Of a stretch of 64,000 nt of DNA, positions 17,101-25,800 are shown in pieces; positions within the stretch are counted from its first letter, which is position 1, and every line of letters begins with the position of its first letter. Source of the DNA: Gammaproteobacteria bacterium (GTDB taxonomy: Bacteria > Pseudomonadota > Gammaproteobacteria > SZUA-152). The position numbers and the translations under genes are program-made. Under the pieces are notes generated by a model. That model searched no databases. It was not told the origin of the DNA and saw only the letters and a program-made list of their open reading frames with translations. The stretch lies in contig DROS01000021.1 of NCBI GenBank assembly GCA_011321815.1, positions 1 through 64,000 of the forward strand, read 5' to 3'.

Positions 17101-19383
17101 GACAATACAAACAACATCTGGAATGTGCTCAATCCTGATGCGGGCAATCTCACCAGTGTTAATGCCTTTCAAAATATTGATAATCTGCTGGGCGGAAATG
17201 CAATAGACACCTTTAATATCACCGCCAACATTTCCGGCAATATCGACAGTGGTGGAGGCGATGACATATTCAATGTCAATGGCCCGCTTACTGTGGGTGG
17301 CAGTTTGAGTGGCAACAATGGCGCGGATATTCTCAACGGCCCAACACAAAATAGTAACTGGACTGTTTCAGGCGCCGGCAGTGGCAGCGTCAACGGCATT
17401 GCTTTCAATCAAATGGAAACACTGGCAGGTAACACCGGTAATGATATCTTTACAATAAGTAACAGTCCCACAGCCAATATCAGTGGTGGTATTAACGGGG
17501 GAGCAGGGGACGACAACCTGCAAGTGGATTATATCGCTGCATCGACGCGCACCATTGTTTTTGATGGCGGCACCGGTACTGACAGCATTGCCCTGACAGG
17601 CTCCGGCACGGGACTGACCAACAGTTATGTTTTTGGCCCGGCCACGGGTCAGGTGGATATCACCACCACCGCTGCCACCAATACACAACGTGTTAACGGC
17701 ACGGATATTGAAAATATTTCCGATACCGTCAACGCTGATAATATTTCATTGGTTGGCAGTAATGGCGCTGACGCCATGCTGTTATCACCGGGCGGTATTT
17801 CGGGAGCCCAACCGGTCAGTTTCCAGATCAGCGGCATGCCGGCATTGCAGTTTTCCAACAAAACCAACCTTTCTCTTGATGCGGGCCTGGGTAATGACAC
17901 GGTGCAAATCAACGGTACCGTGCAAGTGGCGGGCGACATGACGATTGCCGCAGAAACCATTACCGAAGGTACAGGCGGTGTGTTGGTCGCCGATACATTG
18001 ACGTTTGATCAGGCCACGACTATCGGCACATCCGGTATTGCATTGGCCACGTCGGTGAATACCCTGCAAATCAATGGTCCCACCGTTGATGCCTACCTCA
18101 ATGAAGCAAACGGTCTGGCACTTTCAGTAGCTAACGTAACCGGAGTGCTGGATATTACCACCGGCTCGGGGGACATCACCTCTGCGGGCAGCGTTATCGT
18201 TACCGGCACTTCTGCATTTACAGTGGGCAATGGTGGTTCCATTGTACTGGATGATGCCGGTAACCAGTTTGCAGGCACGCCGACGTTTTCATCCGCTGGC
18301 ACAATCAATAATTTACAGTTAACGGATAACAGCACCGTTGATTTGCCCGCACTGACATTGAACGGAAACCTTACGGTTACCGCCACCGGCGCGGTCACTC
18401 AGGCCGGTGCATTAAACATACAGGGAACAACCAATGTGAATGCGGGTACAAGCGCTATTACGCTCAATAACGCCGCCAATGATTTTATGGGCGATGTCAC
18501 TTTGCAAAACAGCGGAGGAGCCAGTACAAGCATTACCGATGTTAATGATATTACCCTGGCGGCCTCCAACGTTGGCAGTGGAACGCTAACTGTTAACGCG
18601 ATGGACATCAGTCAATCCGGCGCCATTGTGCAGGCGGCAAATGCCGGTGCCGCACGATTTACCGCCACGGGAGGCAACATCACATTGACTAACGGAGGGA
18701 ATGATTTTACCGGCACTGTGTTTTTGAACAACACTGGCGCCGGTGATACAGCGCTCACAGAAAGCAATGGACTCAGCCTGGGCTCTTCGGCATCCAATGG
18801 CGGCGACCTCACCATTACCGCGACGAATGGCATTACCCTGTCCGGTACAACAACGTCCAGTGGTGGGGATGTGACGATTACCGCAAACACGGGTGATATC
18901 CAGTTGGGTCGTGTCAATTCCGGCACAGGCCGACTGACGGTCAATGCGGTTACAGGGGATGTCATCGGCAACAACAGCCCGATTACCGATCCCAATCTGA
19001 TCAGTCAGACACTGGAAATACTTGCCGGCGCCACCATCGGTGATTTTAACAATCCTATTTCAGTGAATGTAGCCTCAGGCGGCACCAGTTTCTTTGCCGC
19101 CGGTATTGGCTCGGCGAATATCATCGGCCTTACCGGCACCATTTTGGGTGGCTCGGTTATTGTTAATGATGTTGCCGCCACCAATGCAGCCGTCGGCAAG
19201 GGACAAAGCGTGTCTTTTCTTGAACAACGTGCTGCGCCGGTTCAGGTTACATCGCAAAACCCGCTGTTTAGTGTGTCCGGCGGTGGTTTGAATCTTGCGA
19301 TTCCATTGGCTGAATTCACCCGGCCATCACCACAGGAAGATGATTCCGACGATGTGTTGTCCGATACCAACCAGAAACAATAA
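11122..19383 (+). CDS. Giant TpsA-type exoprotein (filamentous haemagglutinin N-domain, repeat-rich)
   Basis: A protein of about 2753 residues exported by the adjacent TpsB. ATG 11122 gives a signal peptide (MKKMMKKNGTLACVVTSLLL); the frame is open to 11044. Residues about 31-270 form the TPS secretion domain, with the signature NPNGIVFG at 113-120. A beta-helix-like part follows. From roughly residue 610 to 2130 there are many repeats of the type ANTWxITGxDxGTV...NIENLTGN...DDFxF...GSxSGxIDGGAGxD. A C-terminal part with different beta-helix repeats ends in an acidic tail without cysteines. Probable role: surface or secreted adhesin/matrix protein. The GGAGxD turns recall RTX calcium motifs, so calcium binding is possible. 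No toxin domain is visible at the end. Confidence 0.88.
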   Translation: MKKMMKKNGTLACVVTSLLLATSFPLSSLSAPQGGEITAGAGSIQTPNTQTTVVSQQSQTLSINWQSLNLSADEQLRFEQPNSQAAALNYILDQQPSEILGNIEANGRVFLMNPNGIVFGESARINVGALVAGSLQVDFDSLNDKGEFSFSTGTGLVENAGQITTQDGGSVALVGQAVSNSGTITARLGKIYLLTADTATLSFDRDGLIQFSVQRETLENALDAESAINNTGTLQADGGYVVLEAHAANAIYNNVINNEGLIQANRIRNEGGVVRLEGWGGNVIHSGDINARGVNDERGGDVAILGDRVGILGNATVNASGETGGGDIAIGGLRRGAGDHVAEFTQAGSDTRIQADAINSGQGGEVVLWADDTTWAAGNISATGGAVSGDGGFVEISGKQGLVLNARVDLSANNGELGTLLLDPTDITIYDQADGAQTNDALLPDLSNTTQGAGTFDIGELALEALASNSNLVLEATNNIVINDLADNVLALAIDSGGSITLSADTDSTGGGSFTMNAGDTISTQGGSLSISGAGVTLGSLDTDGPGTDGVITVNSTGSVVMDSANSGAQTLTIAIDTDANGTETLSFTGTLAGSSVSLQGGSNGGDTLIAPNQANAWVIDALNSGTLNGASFSDFPNLTGGSDDDSFTVTGIGSIDGQFDGGADVTGDTVDYVAATSVISVTLNTDVTNIENLIGGGADYSLIAEDVANTWVLTAQNDGTVAGVSFTDFSNLTGGSNTDDFTLSGGSSTGTIDGGAGIDSLTANNTANNWSILSADGGSVDSVFAFSNIENLTGGTGTDAFILNTGSISGIIDGGAGNDSLAPDDVANIWNITATDAGTVTGVGSFNNIENLNGRNNTDDFSVADGAGITGTIDGGSGTDTIDLSLQTGAVLVDLSSGRYVNLELYTGNGTNSSLVGDNVPNVWNIDGSSDGVDDGTVGAVAFIDFATITGGSDADSFSLSSGTLSGALDGGAGTDTLIGDNTANTWTISAADAGSATGVGSFANIENLTGNADTDDFSFGPAGSLSGVVDGSTGTDSVNYSAVAGAVTVVIGAAGFSNIETFIGNDSNSTLIGANTLNTWTITGINDGTINSTTFTDFNNLTGGTSDDTFELSGGSISGVIDGGLGTDTMVGDITANTWDITGANAGTVSGVSSFNDIENLTGNASSDDFVFAVGGSLSGAINGAAGADSVSYAAKPGAVSVDLSDASFNSIETFIGNNTDSTLIGINTANTWNITGINDGTVGVTGFVDFTNLQGNNGNDDFILSVGGSITGGINGGSGSDTIQGYATGESWNITGVDVGDLSAVNSFSEIETLLGGNGVDTFVFANGSSFSGTINGGAGADSVDLSAELGSVNVDLSASAFLNIESFTGNNSNSTLTGANTANTWTITGANIGTVNSVSFSGFNNLLGNNQTDQFFVTGGSVSGSIAGGAGSDVLTADDVANTWTILGADQGSVTNIADFSQIENITGNNQLDAFVFGNGTSISGIVDGGAGNDSADFAAEAGSISIALGASAFTNIELFIGNNIDSTLIGPVSSNLWNITGNNDGTVGTVSFTNFNNLLGNVSSDDFQFQDGSTITGLVDGGAGLDTVDLSLESGVVNVVLGSTGFANIETFTGNNLTSTLTGDNVVNTWVVTGVNTGSVGSVNFNGFNNLVGNANIDDFSLNGGSITGSVDGAAGTDSISADNTSNTWTIASADAGSVTGISSFANIENLAGSSGTDNFVFADGSSISGSVDGGAGTDAVNQAAQSGIVNITLGGSGYSNIENFTGNGTNSTLTGEDIVNTWSINGLDTGTVGPVSFTDFSNLQGGTNNDSFVINSGSLSGQINGGAGNDLIQANNIANTWNITGTDVGDVTGVGSFAGIETLVGNASTDAFVFADGSSFSGLMDGAGGTDTVDYSSQTGAVIASLASGQYQNIESFIGNNVNSTLVGDNVTNSWFITATNAGTVNGINFSSFNNVTGNTSVDTFTLSTGSITGTIDGGTGNDTLQADNTNNIWNVLNPDAGNLTSVNAFQNIDNLLGGNAIDTFNITANISGNIDSGGGDDIFNVNGPLTVGGSLSGNNGADILNGPTQNSNWTVSGAGSGSVNGIAFNQMETLAGNTGNDIFTISNSPTANISGGINGGAGDDNLQVDYIAASTRTIVFDGGTGTDSIALTGSGTGLTNSYVFGPATGQVDITTTAATNTQRVNGTDIENISDTVNADNISLVGSNGADAMLLSPGGISGAQPVSFQISGMPALQFSNKTNLSLDAGLGNDTVQINGTVQVAGDMTIAAETITEGTGGVLVADTLTFDQATTIGTSGIALATSVNTLQINGPTVDAYLNEANGLALSVANVTGVLDITTGSGDITSAGSVIVTGTSAFTVGNGGSIVLDDAGNQFAGTPTFSSAGTINNLQLTDNSTVDLPALTLNGNLTVTATGAVTQAGALNIQGTTNVNAGTSAITLNNAANDFMGDVTLQNSGGASTSITDVNDITLAASNVGSGTLTVNAMDISQSGAIVQAANAGAARFTATGGNITLTNGGNDFTGTVFLNNTGAGDTALTESNGLSLGSSASNGGDLTITATNGITLSGTTTSSGGDVTITANTGDIQLGRVNSGTGRLTVNAVTGDVIGNNSPITDPNLISQTLEILAGATIGDFNNPISVNVASGGTSFFAAGIGSANIIGLTGTILGGSVIVNDVAATNAAVGKGQSVSFLEQRAAPVQVTSQNPLFSVSGGGLNLAIPLAEFTRPSPQEDDSDDVLSDTNQKQ
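12955..17510 (+). repeat. Coding tandem repeats with a 459-bp higher-order period
   Basis: The IENLTGN-type strand recurs at 14140, 14599, 15061, 15520, 16258 and 16717. Spacings are 459, 462, 459, 738 and 459 bp. The period is a 93-residue unit plus a 60-residue unit, and the 738-bp interval has one extra 93-residue unit (279 bp). Each unit holds one NTWxI strand and one GGAGxD turn. Sequence identity between copies is high at the protein level, lower at the DNA level. Confidence 0.85.
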
Positions 19384-19721
19384 AAACGCTGTGCCTCTGC
19401 GCCCATGCTGTACGTATGCTGAATACCTGAACATTATTTGCCGCAGGCATGTGCTGATTGCCAAGCGTTTGAGCCCAAAAAACAAATATCATTTCCTGGC
19501 TTAATGGCAGTGACGGAGATGCCAGAAAATTTTTTAAACTTTTTTCACCCGCTTGGGTCTGATGTGATTGCGCTTGTGTTTCCGGGTATATATCAAAATG
19601 CCCCGGGTTCCGGCGTTGTTGCGTATTTTGTTTAGCCCATGGTTGCGTTAGAATCCCGCGCTTCTTTGAATTTATGGCACAGGCAGGCAGTTGACTGTAG
19701 GACAGCGTTACCGCAGAATTA
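19384..19721. other. Intergenic region before the metal-efflux genes
   Basis: No gene is apparent. TAGAAT at 19649-19654 could be a -10 element for the efflux operon, but a matching -35 at usual spacing is weak. I see no MerR-type palindrome or other metal-regulator operator here. Confidence 0.3.
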
Positions 19722-20060
19722 ATGTCGATGAAAAAATTCCTGATCTCCATATTGTTGTTGACAAGCCTGTGCTCCGGGTCTGCCTTTGCCTGGGACAAAC
19801 ATCCTGCGTCCATGTCAGATCACACAGTGACTGTTGCGATGGATATGGCGGCTGGCCTGGATCATGATCACTCCAACGATTTTCCTAAAAACGGCCCGTA
19901 TCCGGATGATCACTGCGGCCATGGGGCGGCACACCTGGTCGGCATTTTTTATGATGCCTCGTTTAAAATGCTGACGATTGATTACAGTTACCGTGTTGTT
20001 GCGGTGATTTCTTTACCTTCCCTGTATATCTCACCACTGCTTCGACCTCCCATCATTTAA
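19722..20060 (+). CDS. CzcI-like small periplasmic protein
   Basis: A 112-residue protein with a signal peptide (MKKFLISILLLTSLCSGSAFA) and a histidine/aspartate-rich body, including HDHSNDF and DDHCGHGAAHLVGI. The HCGHGAAHLVG stretch resembles small proteins encoded at the head of czc operons (CzcI type), which are thought to modulate metal induction. It precedes the RND genes by 83 bp on the same strand. The hydrophobic C-terminus is also family-like. Either ATG 19722 or ATG 19728 could be the start; neither has a strong ribosome site. Confidence 0.6.
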   Translation: MSMKKFLISILLLTSLCSGSAFAWDKHPASMSDHTVTVAMDMAAGLDHDHSNDFPKNGPYPDDHCGHGAAHLVGIFYDASFKMLTIDYSYRVVAVISLPSLYISPLLRPPII

Positions 20061-20143
20061 TCCTTCGGTTTTTTTGTGTGCTGCCGTCATTTGTTGCGGT
20101 GGTGTGTGCTTTCTTCTATGGAAGGTTTTGAAGGATTATTATT

Positions 20144-21460
20144 ATGTTGTTAACACGTATTTTTTATGTGGGCGTCTGCCTGCTGTTGCCCATGGCAACC
20201 GTAGCGGATGTCAGCGTTTCATCTGGTGTCAGCCATGCCACCAACAGTACTGCCGGGGTGGATAAAATTGATCCGGCACTACCCGCATTCATCAAACAGG
20301 TCTGGGCAGAAAGTCCCGCAGTGCAGGGTGCCCAGGCTGAAGTGGATGCCGCGCAGGCCCGTAGCGATGGGGCCGACAGACCGTTGCATAACCCGTCATT
20401 GGGACTGGATGCCGAGCGTACCGATATCAATACCAGCAGTATCGGTTTAACCCAAACGCTGGATTGGAGTGATAAACGGGATGCGCTGGTCAATATCGCC
20501 AGACAGGAAGCGCAGGCGGCCCGCGCTGCTTTCCAGGAGGCGCGCCGCAGCACGGCATTGGAAGCGCTCAATGCGTTAGTGGACTTTTTCACTGCCCGCG
20601 AAATGCAGGAATTGGCAGAGCATCGCACGCAATTGATGCAGGCTTTGGTGGATACGGCAAAACAGCGGCAGGCCGCAGGGGATGTGCAGGCACTGGATGT
20701 GACATTGGCTCAGGTGGCGTACAGCGAGGCGTTGATGACGCAGGCGGCGGCTGAAAGCACGTTGAGTGAAGCCGAAGCGGCTTTGCAGGCTGTCAGTGGT
20801 TTAATGCAGACGCGCTCGCCGTCGCAATGGCCACCGTTACCCAGCGCGCTTGCATTACCTTCGGCACAACAGACAGAAAGCACCGCGTTTGAAACGTTGC
20901 CAACACTGGCCATCTTGCGTAGCCGTATGGAAGCAGCCAGGGCGCGCATCGGGCTGGCGCAGAAAATAGGGCGCGTCGATCCTACGCTGGGCATTCGGGC
21001 CGGGCGGGAAGACCGTGAAACACTGCTGGGGTTGAGTCTGGAAATTCCGCTTTTTGTGCGCAATAACTTCAAGGCCGAGGCGCGTGCCGCTGCTCATGAA
21101 GCTGTCGCGGAAGAACAGGCTTATCGTGATGCGTACCGGCGCGCCAAGGCTTATTTTGCGGGTGCGCTTGCACGTTATCAAAATACCAGCCGTGCCTGGA
21201 GTGCCTGGCTGGCGGTGGGTCAACATGCGCAACGCGAGCAAATGAGCCTGCTGGATCAACTGTGGCAGGCCGGTGAATTAAGCGTCACTGACTATCTGAT
21301 TCAGGCCAAACAAAATATCGACACTCAAGAAGCTGCAACCCGGTTGTTGGGCGGGGCCCGGCGGGCGCATTTTGCCTGGCTGGCGGCATCCAATCAGGTT
21401 GAACGCTGGCTGGGGCTGGCGCAGCAGGACATCGAAACGAATTCCGGAGAATCAAAATGA
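20144..21460 (+). CDS. czcC: CzcC-type outer-membrane factor of an RND efflux pump
   Basis: A 438-residue TolC-superfamily protein with a signal peptide (MLLTRIFYVGVCLLLPMATVA). Two long coiled-coil OEP repeats are visible: residues about 65-225 contain AEVDAAQARSDGADRPLHNPSL, and 245-420 contain RSRMEAARARIGLAQKI and QLWQAGELSVTDYLIQ. It would form the outer-membrane exit duct of the tripartite pump. The ribosome site GAAGGA is 9 bp before ATG 20144. The stop overlaps the start of czcB by 4 bp (ATGA), so the two are translationally coupled. Confidence 0.88.
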   Translation: MLLTRIFYVGVCLLLPMATVADVSVSSGVSHATNSTAGVDKIDPALPAFIKQVWAESPAVQGAQAEVDAAQARSDGADRPLHNPSLGLDAERTDINTSSIGLTQTLDWSDKRDALVNIARQEAQAARAAFQEARRSTALEALNALVDFFTAREMQELAEHRTQLMQALVDTAKQRQAAGDVQALDVTLAQVAYSEALMTQAAAESTLSEAEAALQAVSGLMQTRSPSQWPPLPSALALPSAQQTESTAFETLPTLAILRSRMEAARARIGLAQKIGRVDPTLGIRAGREDRETLLGLSLEIPLFVRNNFKAEARAAAHEAVAEEQAYRDAYRRAKAYFAGALARYQNTSRAWSAWLAVGQHAQREQMSLLDQLWQAGELSVTDYLIQAKQNIDTQEAATRLLGGARRAHFAWLAASNQVERWLGLAQQDIETNSGESK

Positions 21461-22701
21461 AGCGCACATTGTTTTTAAACCACGCAGTTTATTTATTGTT
21501 GTTGTTAAGCCTGGCCGGTCCTGCGGCGGTATTTGCTGACGAAGATGACCATGGTCATGGTGCAGAAAATCATGGACACGAAGAGGCTGGTCATGACGAA
21601 GGCGAAGATAAAGACGCGCATGGTGAAACGGGCCATGGACATGAAGAAGAAGGTGGCGGCCATGGTGGGCATGATGAAGAGGCCGCCAGTGATGCGGAAC
21701 TGAGCGAAGCCCAGCAACACATGGCGGGCATCGAAACCCTGGTGGTGAAACGTCAGTCCCTGGGGGCGGCTATTACGGCCCCGGGTGAGGTAATGCTGAA
21801 TGCCTATCGCACGATCAAGGTGACGCCGCGTATTTCGGCACAGGTTATCAAGCGCCATGTACGCCTGGGTGACCATGTTACGGCGGGCAAGGCACTGGTC
21901 ACACTTTCCAGTGTGGATATGGCAGAAGCCCAGGGGGCGTTGTTGAGCGCCAAAGTGGAATTACGCCGTGTTAAAAAACTGGGACGAAAGGTGGTTTCTG
22001 AAAAACGCTATGTGGCTGCAGAAATTGCCTATCAACAGGCCTATGCCAAGGTACGCGCCTACGGAATGACTGTGGCGCAAACCGATGCGCTGCTGAAAAC
22101 CGGTGATGCCTCTAAGGCCACAGGGCAGTTTGCATTGCTGTCATCACAAAGCGGTACCGTTATCAGTGACAAGTTTATTGTGGGGGAAATTATTGAACCA
22201 GGCCGTGTGCTGTTTGAGATCAGTGACGAATCCACGTTATGGGTGGAGGCCCGCCTCACGCCGGAAGCTGCAACCGATGTTGAAATCGGTGCGCCTGCTC
22301 GTGTGCAAGTGGGCAAGCGTTGGTTGACAGGCAAGGTCACTCAGGCCCGCCATACCCTTGATGAAACCACTCGCACCCTGGGTGTGCATGTGGAAGTACC
22401 TAATCCGGATGATGCAATGCACCCCGGTCAGTTTGTTTCCGTAGTGATTGAAGGCAAGAAAAAACAGCAGGGCATTGTGGTGCCGTTGAGCGCTGTCGTG
22501 CGTTCCGCAGATGGTGACTGGCAGTTGTTTGTTGAGTCTGCTCCCGGTCGTTTCGAGCCAAAAGAAGTGGAAGTGTTGCAGACAGTGGGCAATCAATTAT
22601 TGACTCAGGGTATTGCCGAAGGCACCACCATTGTCAGCAAGGGTGCTTTTTTTGTGCAGTCTGAAATTGCCAAGGGTGGTTTTGAAATTCATAACCACTA
22701 A
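21457..22701 (+). CDS. czcB: CzcB-type periplasmic adaptor of an RND efflux pump
   Basis: A 414-residue membrane-fusion protein. After a signal peptide (residues about 1-27), a His/Asp/Glu-rich stretch of about 50 residues (DDHGHGAENHGHEEAGHDEG and more) can bind divalent metal. The barrel-sandwich and hairpin domain follows (VTPRISAQVIKRHVRLGDHVTAGKALVTL), then a beta-barrel part (ESTLWVEARLTPEA) and a membrane-proximal domain. It links CzcA to CzcC. The gap to czcA is 140 bp and contains only a weak palindrome around 22720-22745. Confidence 0.88.
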   Translation: MKRTLFLNHAVYLLLLLSLAGPAAVFADEDDHGHGAENHGHEEAGHDEGEDKDAHGETGHGHEEEGGGHGGHDEEAASDAELSEAQQHMAGIETLVVKRQSLGAAITAPGEVMLNAYRTIKVTPRISAQVIKRHVRLGDHVTAGKALVTLSSVDMAEAQGALLSAKVELRRVKKLGRKVVSEKRYVAAEIAYQQAYAKVRAYGMTVAQTDALLKTGDASKATGQFALLSSQSGTVISDKFIVGEIIEPGRVLFEISDESTLWVEARLTPEAATDVEIGAPARVQVGKRWLTGKVTQARHTLDETTRTLGVHVEVPNPDDAMHPGQFVSVVIEGKKKQQGIVVPLSAVVRSADGDWQLFVESAPGRFEPKEVEVLQTVGNQLLTQGIAEGTTIVSKGAFFVQSEIAKGGFEIHNH

Positions 22702-22841
22702 TAGTTATCACTGAAAGCGCGTCGTTTCCCGCGTAATGGGAATGACGGGTAACATTATTATTTTTTGGCTGTTGCCAATTAAATACGCAGGAGCAGCATA
22801 CCTGAAGCCATAAGGCAGCGCTTTTTCGAAGGAAATAAATC

Positions 22842-25800
22842 ATGTTAAATAAACTTATCGACCTTGGTGTCGAAAACCGCTTGCTGGTGGTATTGGCATT
22901 GCTGGCCACAATGGTCGGCGGTGCGTTGATACTACCCAAACTCAATCTTGACGCCTTCCCGGATGTCACCAATGTCCAGGTACAGATTAATACTGAAGCC
23001 CAGGGACTGGCGGCGGAAGAAGTCGAGCAACTTATCACCTTTCCCATCGAGGCGGTAATGTACGCGCTGCCGGACGTGGAGGAAGTGCGCTCCATTTCCA
23101 AGACCGGTCTGTCGGTCATTACCGTGGTGTTCAAGGAGGGGACGGATATCTACTTTGCCCGCCAGCTGGTGTTCGAGCGCCTGCAAGCGGCCAAGGAGCA
23201 GATCCCCAACGGTATTGGCATTCCTGGTATGGGTCCCAACACATCCGGTCTGGGACAGGTGTTTCAGTATGTTTTGCTGGCTGAGGATGGCTCAAAATAT
23301 GATGGTATCGCTTTGCGCAGTCTCAATGACTGGGTGGTGAAACTGTTGTTGATGCCGGTGAGCGGTGTCACCGAGGTGTTGTCTTTCGGCGGTGAAGTTC
23401 GTCAGTATCAGGTGCAATTGGACCCGCAACGACTGCTGGCGTACAAACTTTCCAGCGATGATGTGGCCGAGGCCATCGAGGCCAACAACCGCAATGCCGG
23501 TGGCTGGTATCTGGACCGGGGTGAAGAGCAACTGGTGATTCGTGGTGTAGGCTGGGTGCGCAGTGGTGAAGAAGGTCTGCGTGACATTGGCAACATTCCG
23601 CTGATGGATGTAGACGGTGTGCCGGTACGGGTGCGTGATGTGGCCAAGGTCGCTTTTGGTCCCGAGATTCGCCAGGGTGCGGTGACCATGACGCGCCGTG
23701 ATGCCAGCGGTAATCCCGAAGTGCTGGGCGAGGTGGTGGCTGGTGTGGTGCTCAAGCGCATGGGCGCCAATACCAAGGCAACCATTGATGGCATCAACGC
23801 CCGCTTGCCTGCGATTCAAATGGCGTTGCCCGATGGCGTGACCATCGAGGCAGTGTATGATCAGTCAGGACTGGTGGATCAGGCGGTGACGACGGTGAGC
23901 ACGGCGTTGTTGGAGGCTTTTGTACTGATCGTTGTCATTCTGATGCTGTTTCTGCTCAATTTGCGCGCCACTTTTCTGGTGCTGATCTCGGTACCGATTT
24001 CCATCCTGCTGGCCTTGATGGTGATGGCGCAGTGGGGGGTTTCGGCTAACTTGATGTCGTTAGGCGGCCTGACCATTGCTATTGGTATGATGGTGGACGG
24101 CTCGGTGGTGATGATGGAGCACATCTTCAGCCATTTGTCCCGGCCCGATGCACGGCACCACCGCCATGCCCAACAGGTGCTGGCGCCAGGGGATGAACAT
24201 CCCTATGATGCCGCCAGTGATGATCATGGCATGGCCCTGCGTATTCAGGAGGCCGCACGTGAGGTGGGTCGACCGGTGTTTTATGCGGTGATGATCATCA
24301 TCATCGTATTTGCACCACTGTTCAGCCTGGAAGGCGTGGAAGGTAAACTGTTCCAGCCCATGGCCATCTCCATCGTACTGGCCATGCTGGCTTCGTTGCT
24401 GGTGGCGTTGGTGGTGGTGCCTGCGCTGGCGACCTATCTGTTTAAAACCGGCGTCAGGGAAAAAGAAAGCTTCATCATGAAGCCGCTGGACAAGCTTTAT
24501 CGCCGTGTCCTGAGTGGCGCAATGAAAAAGCGCGCTGTGGTTGTTGGTACGGCTGTGGCGTTGTTTATCGGCTCTCTGGCGTTGGTGCCGTTACTGGGTA
24601 CTGAGTTTGTACCGGAGCTGGAAGAGGGCACGCTGAATATCCGGGTGACCCTCGCGCCGTCCTCCAGCCTGGACACTTCCATGGTGGTGGCGCAGAAACT
24701 GGAGCAGCAACTGATGAATTTTCCGGAGGTGCTGTACGCATTCAGCCGCATCGGTCGCCCGGAGATCGGCGGTGATCCCGAACCAGTGTCCAACGTGGAG
24801 ATCTTCGTCGGTCTGAAGCCGGTATCGGAGTGGACCTCGGCACCTAACCGCAAGGCATTGCAGGTGCTGATGGAAGAGAAAATGTCGGTCCACCCGGGCC
24901 TGCTGTTCTCGTTCTCCCAACCCATTGCCACCCGCGTCGACGAATTGCTGTCCGGTGTGAGAGCGCAATTGGCCATCAAGCTGTTCGGCCCCGATCTCGA
25001 CATGCTGGCTGAAAAGGGCAACGAGATCGTGGCCCTGGCCAAGAAGGTCGAAGGTACGCGCGGCGTGGCCATGGAACAGATCGGTGGCGAGGCGCAACTC
25101 GCGGTGCGTCCCGATCGTGATATCCTGGCCCGCTACGGTATTCCGGTGGCCCAGGTGATGGATCTGGTGAGCGACGCCATCGGTGGGCGCGAGGCCGGGC
25201 AGGTGATCAAGGGCAACGAGCGCTATGACATCTACGTGCGCTTGGACGAAGCCAATCGCAACAATATCGAGGCCATTCGCAGCCTGATCCTACAGGCGCC
25301 GAATGGTTCCTGGGTGAAACTGGGTGACGTCGCCCAGGTGGGTGTAGAGTCCGGTCCGCCACAGATCCGTCGCGACGACGTCCAACGACGAGTAGTAATC
25401 CAGTCCAATGTCGAGGGGCGTGACATGGGTGGCCTGGTCGCAGAACTGCGCGAACGTATCGCCAGCGAGATCGATATGCCGCCCGGCTATACCGTGGTGT
25501 TCGGTGGCCAGTTCGAGAATCAGCAGCGTGCCCAGGCGCGCCTGATGATCGTGGTGCCGCTGTCGCTGGGCCTGATCTTCCTGTTGCTGTACTTCGCGTT
25601 CCACTCGGTGGGGCAGGCGGCACTGATCATGCTCAATGTACCGCTGGCGCTTATTGGTGGTATCGCGGCGCTGTACATCTCCGGCCAGTATTTGTCGGTG
25701 CCGGGTTCCATCGGTTTTATTGCTTTGTTTGGTGTTGCTGTGCTCAATGGCGTGGTGATGGTGAATGCCATTAACCAACGGCTGCTGGGTGGTAGCGACG

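Noticed and set aside
12955..17510. Regular repeats suggesting a CRISPR or non-coding tandem array
   Set aside because: The repeats are long (459 bp), in frame throughout and conserved at protein level; they are domains of the exoprotein.
11122..19383. RTX/type I secreted protein
   Set aside because: The N-terminus is a clear TPS domain with NPNGIVFG and a signal peptide, and the partner transporter is adjacent. Only the GGAGxD turns are RTX-like.
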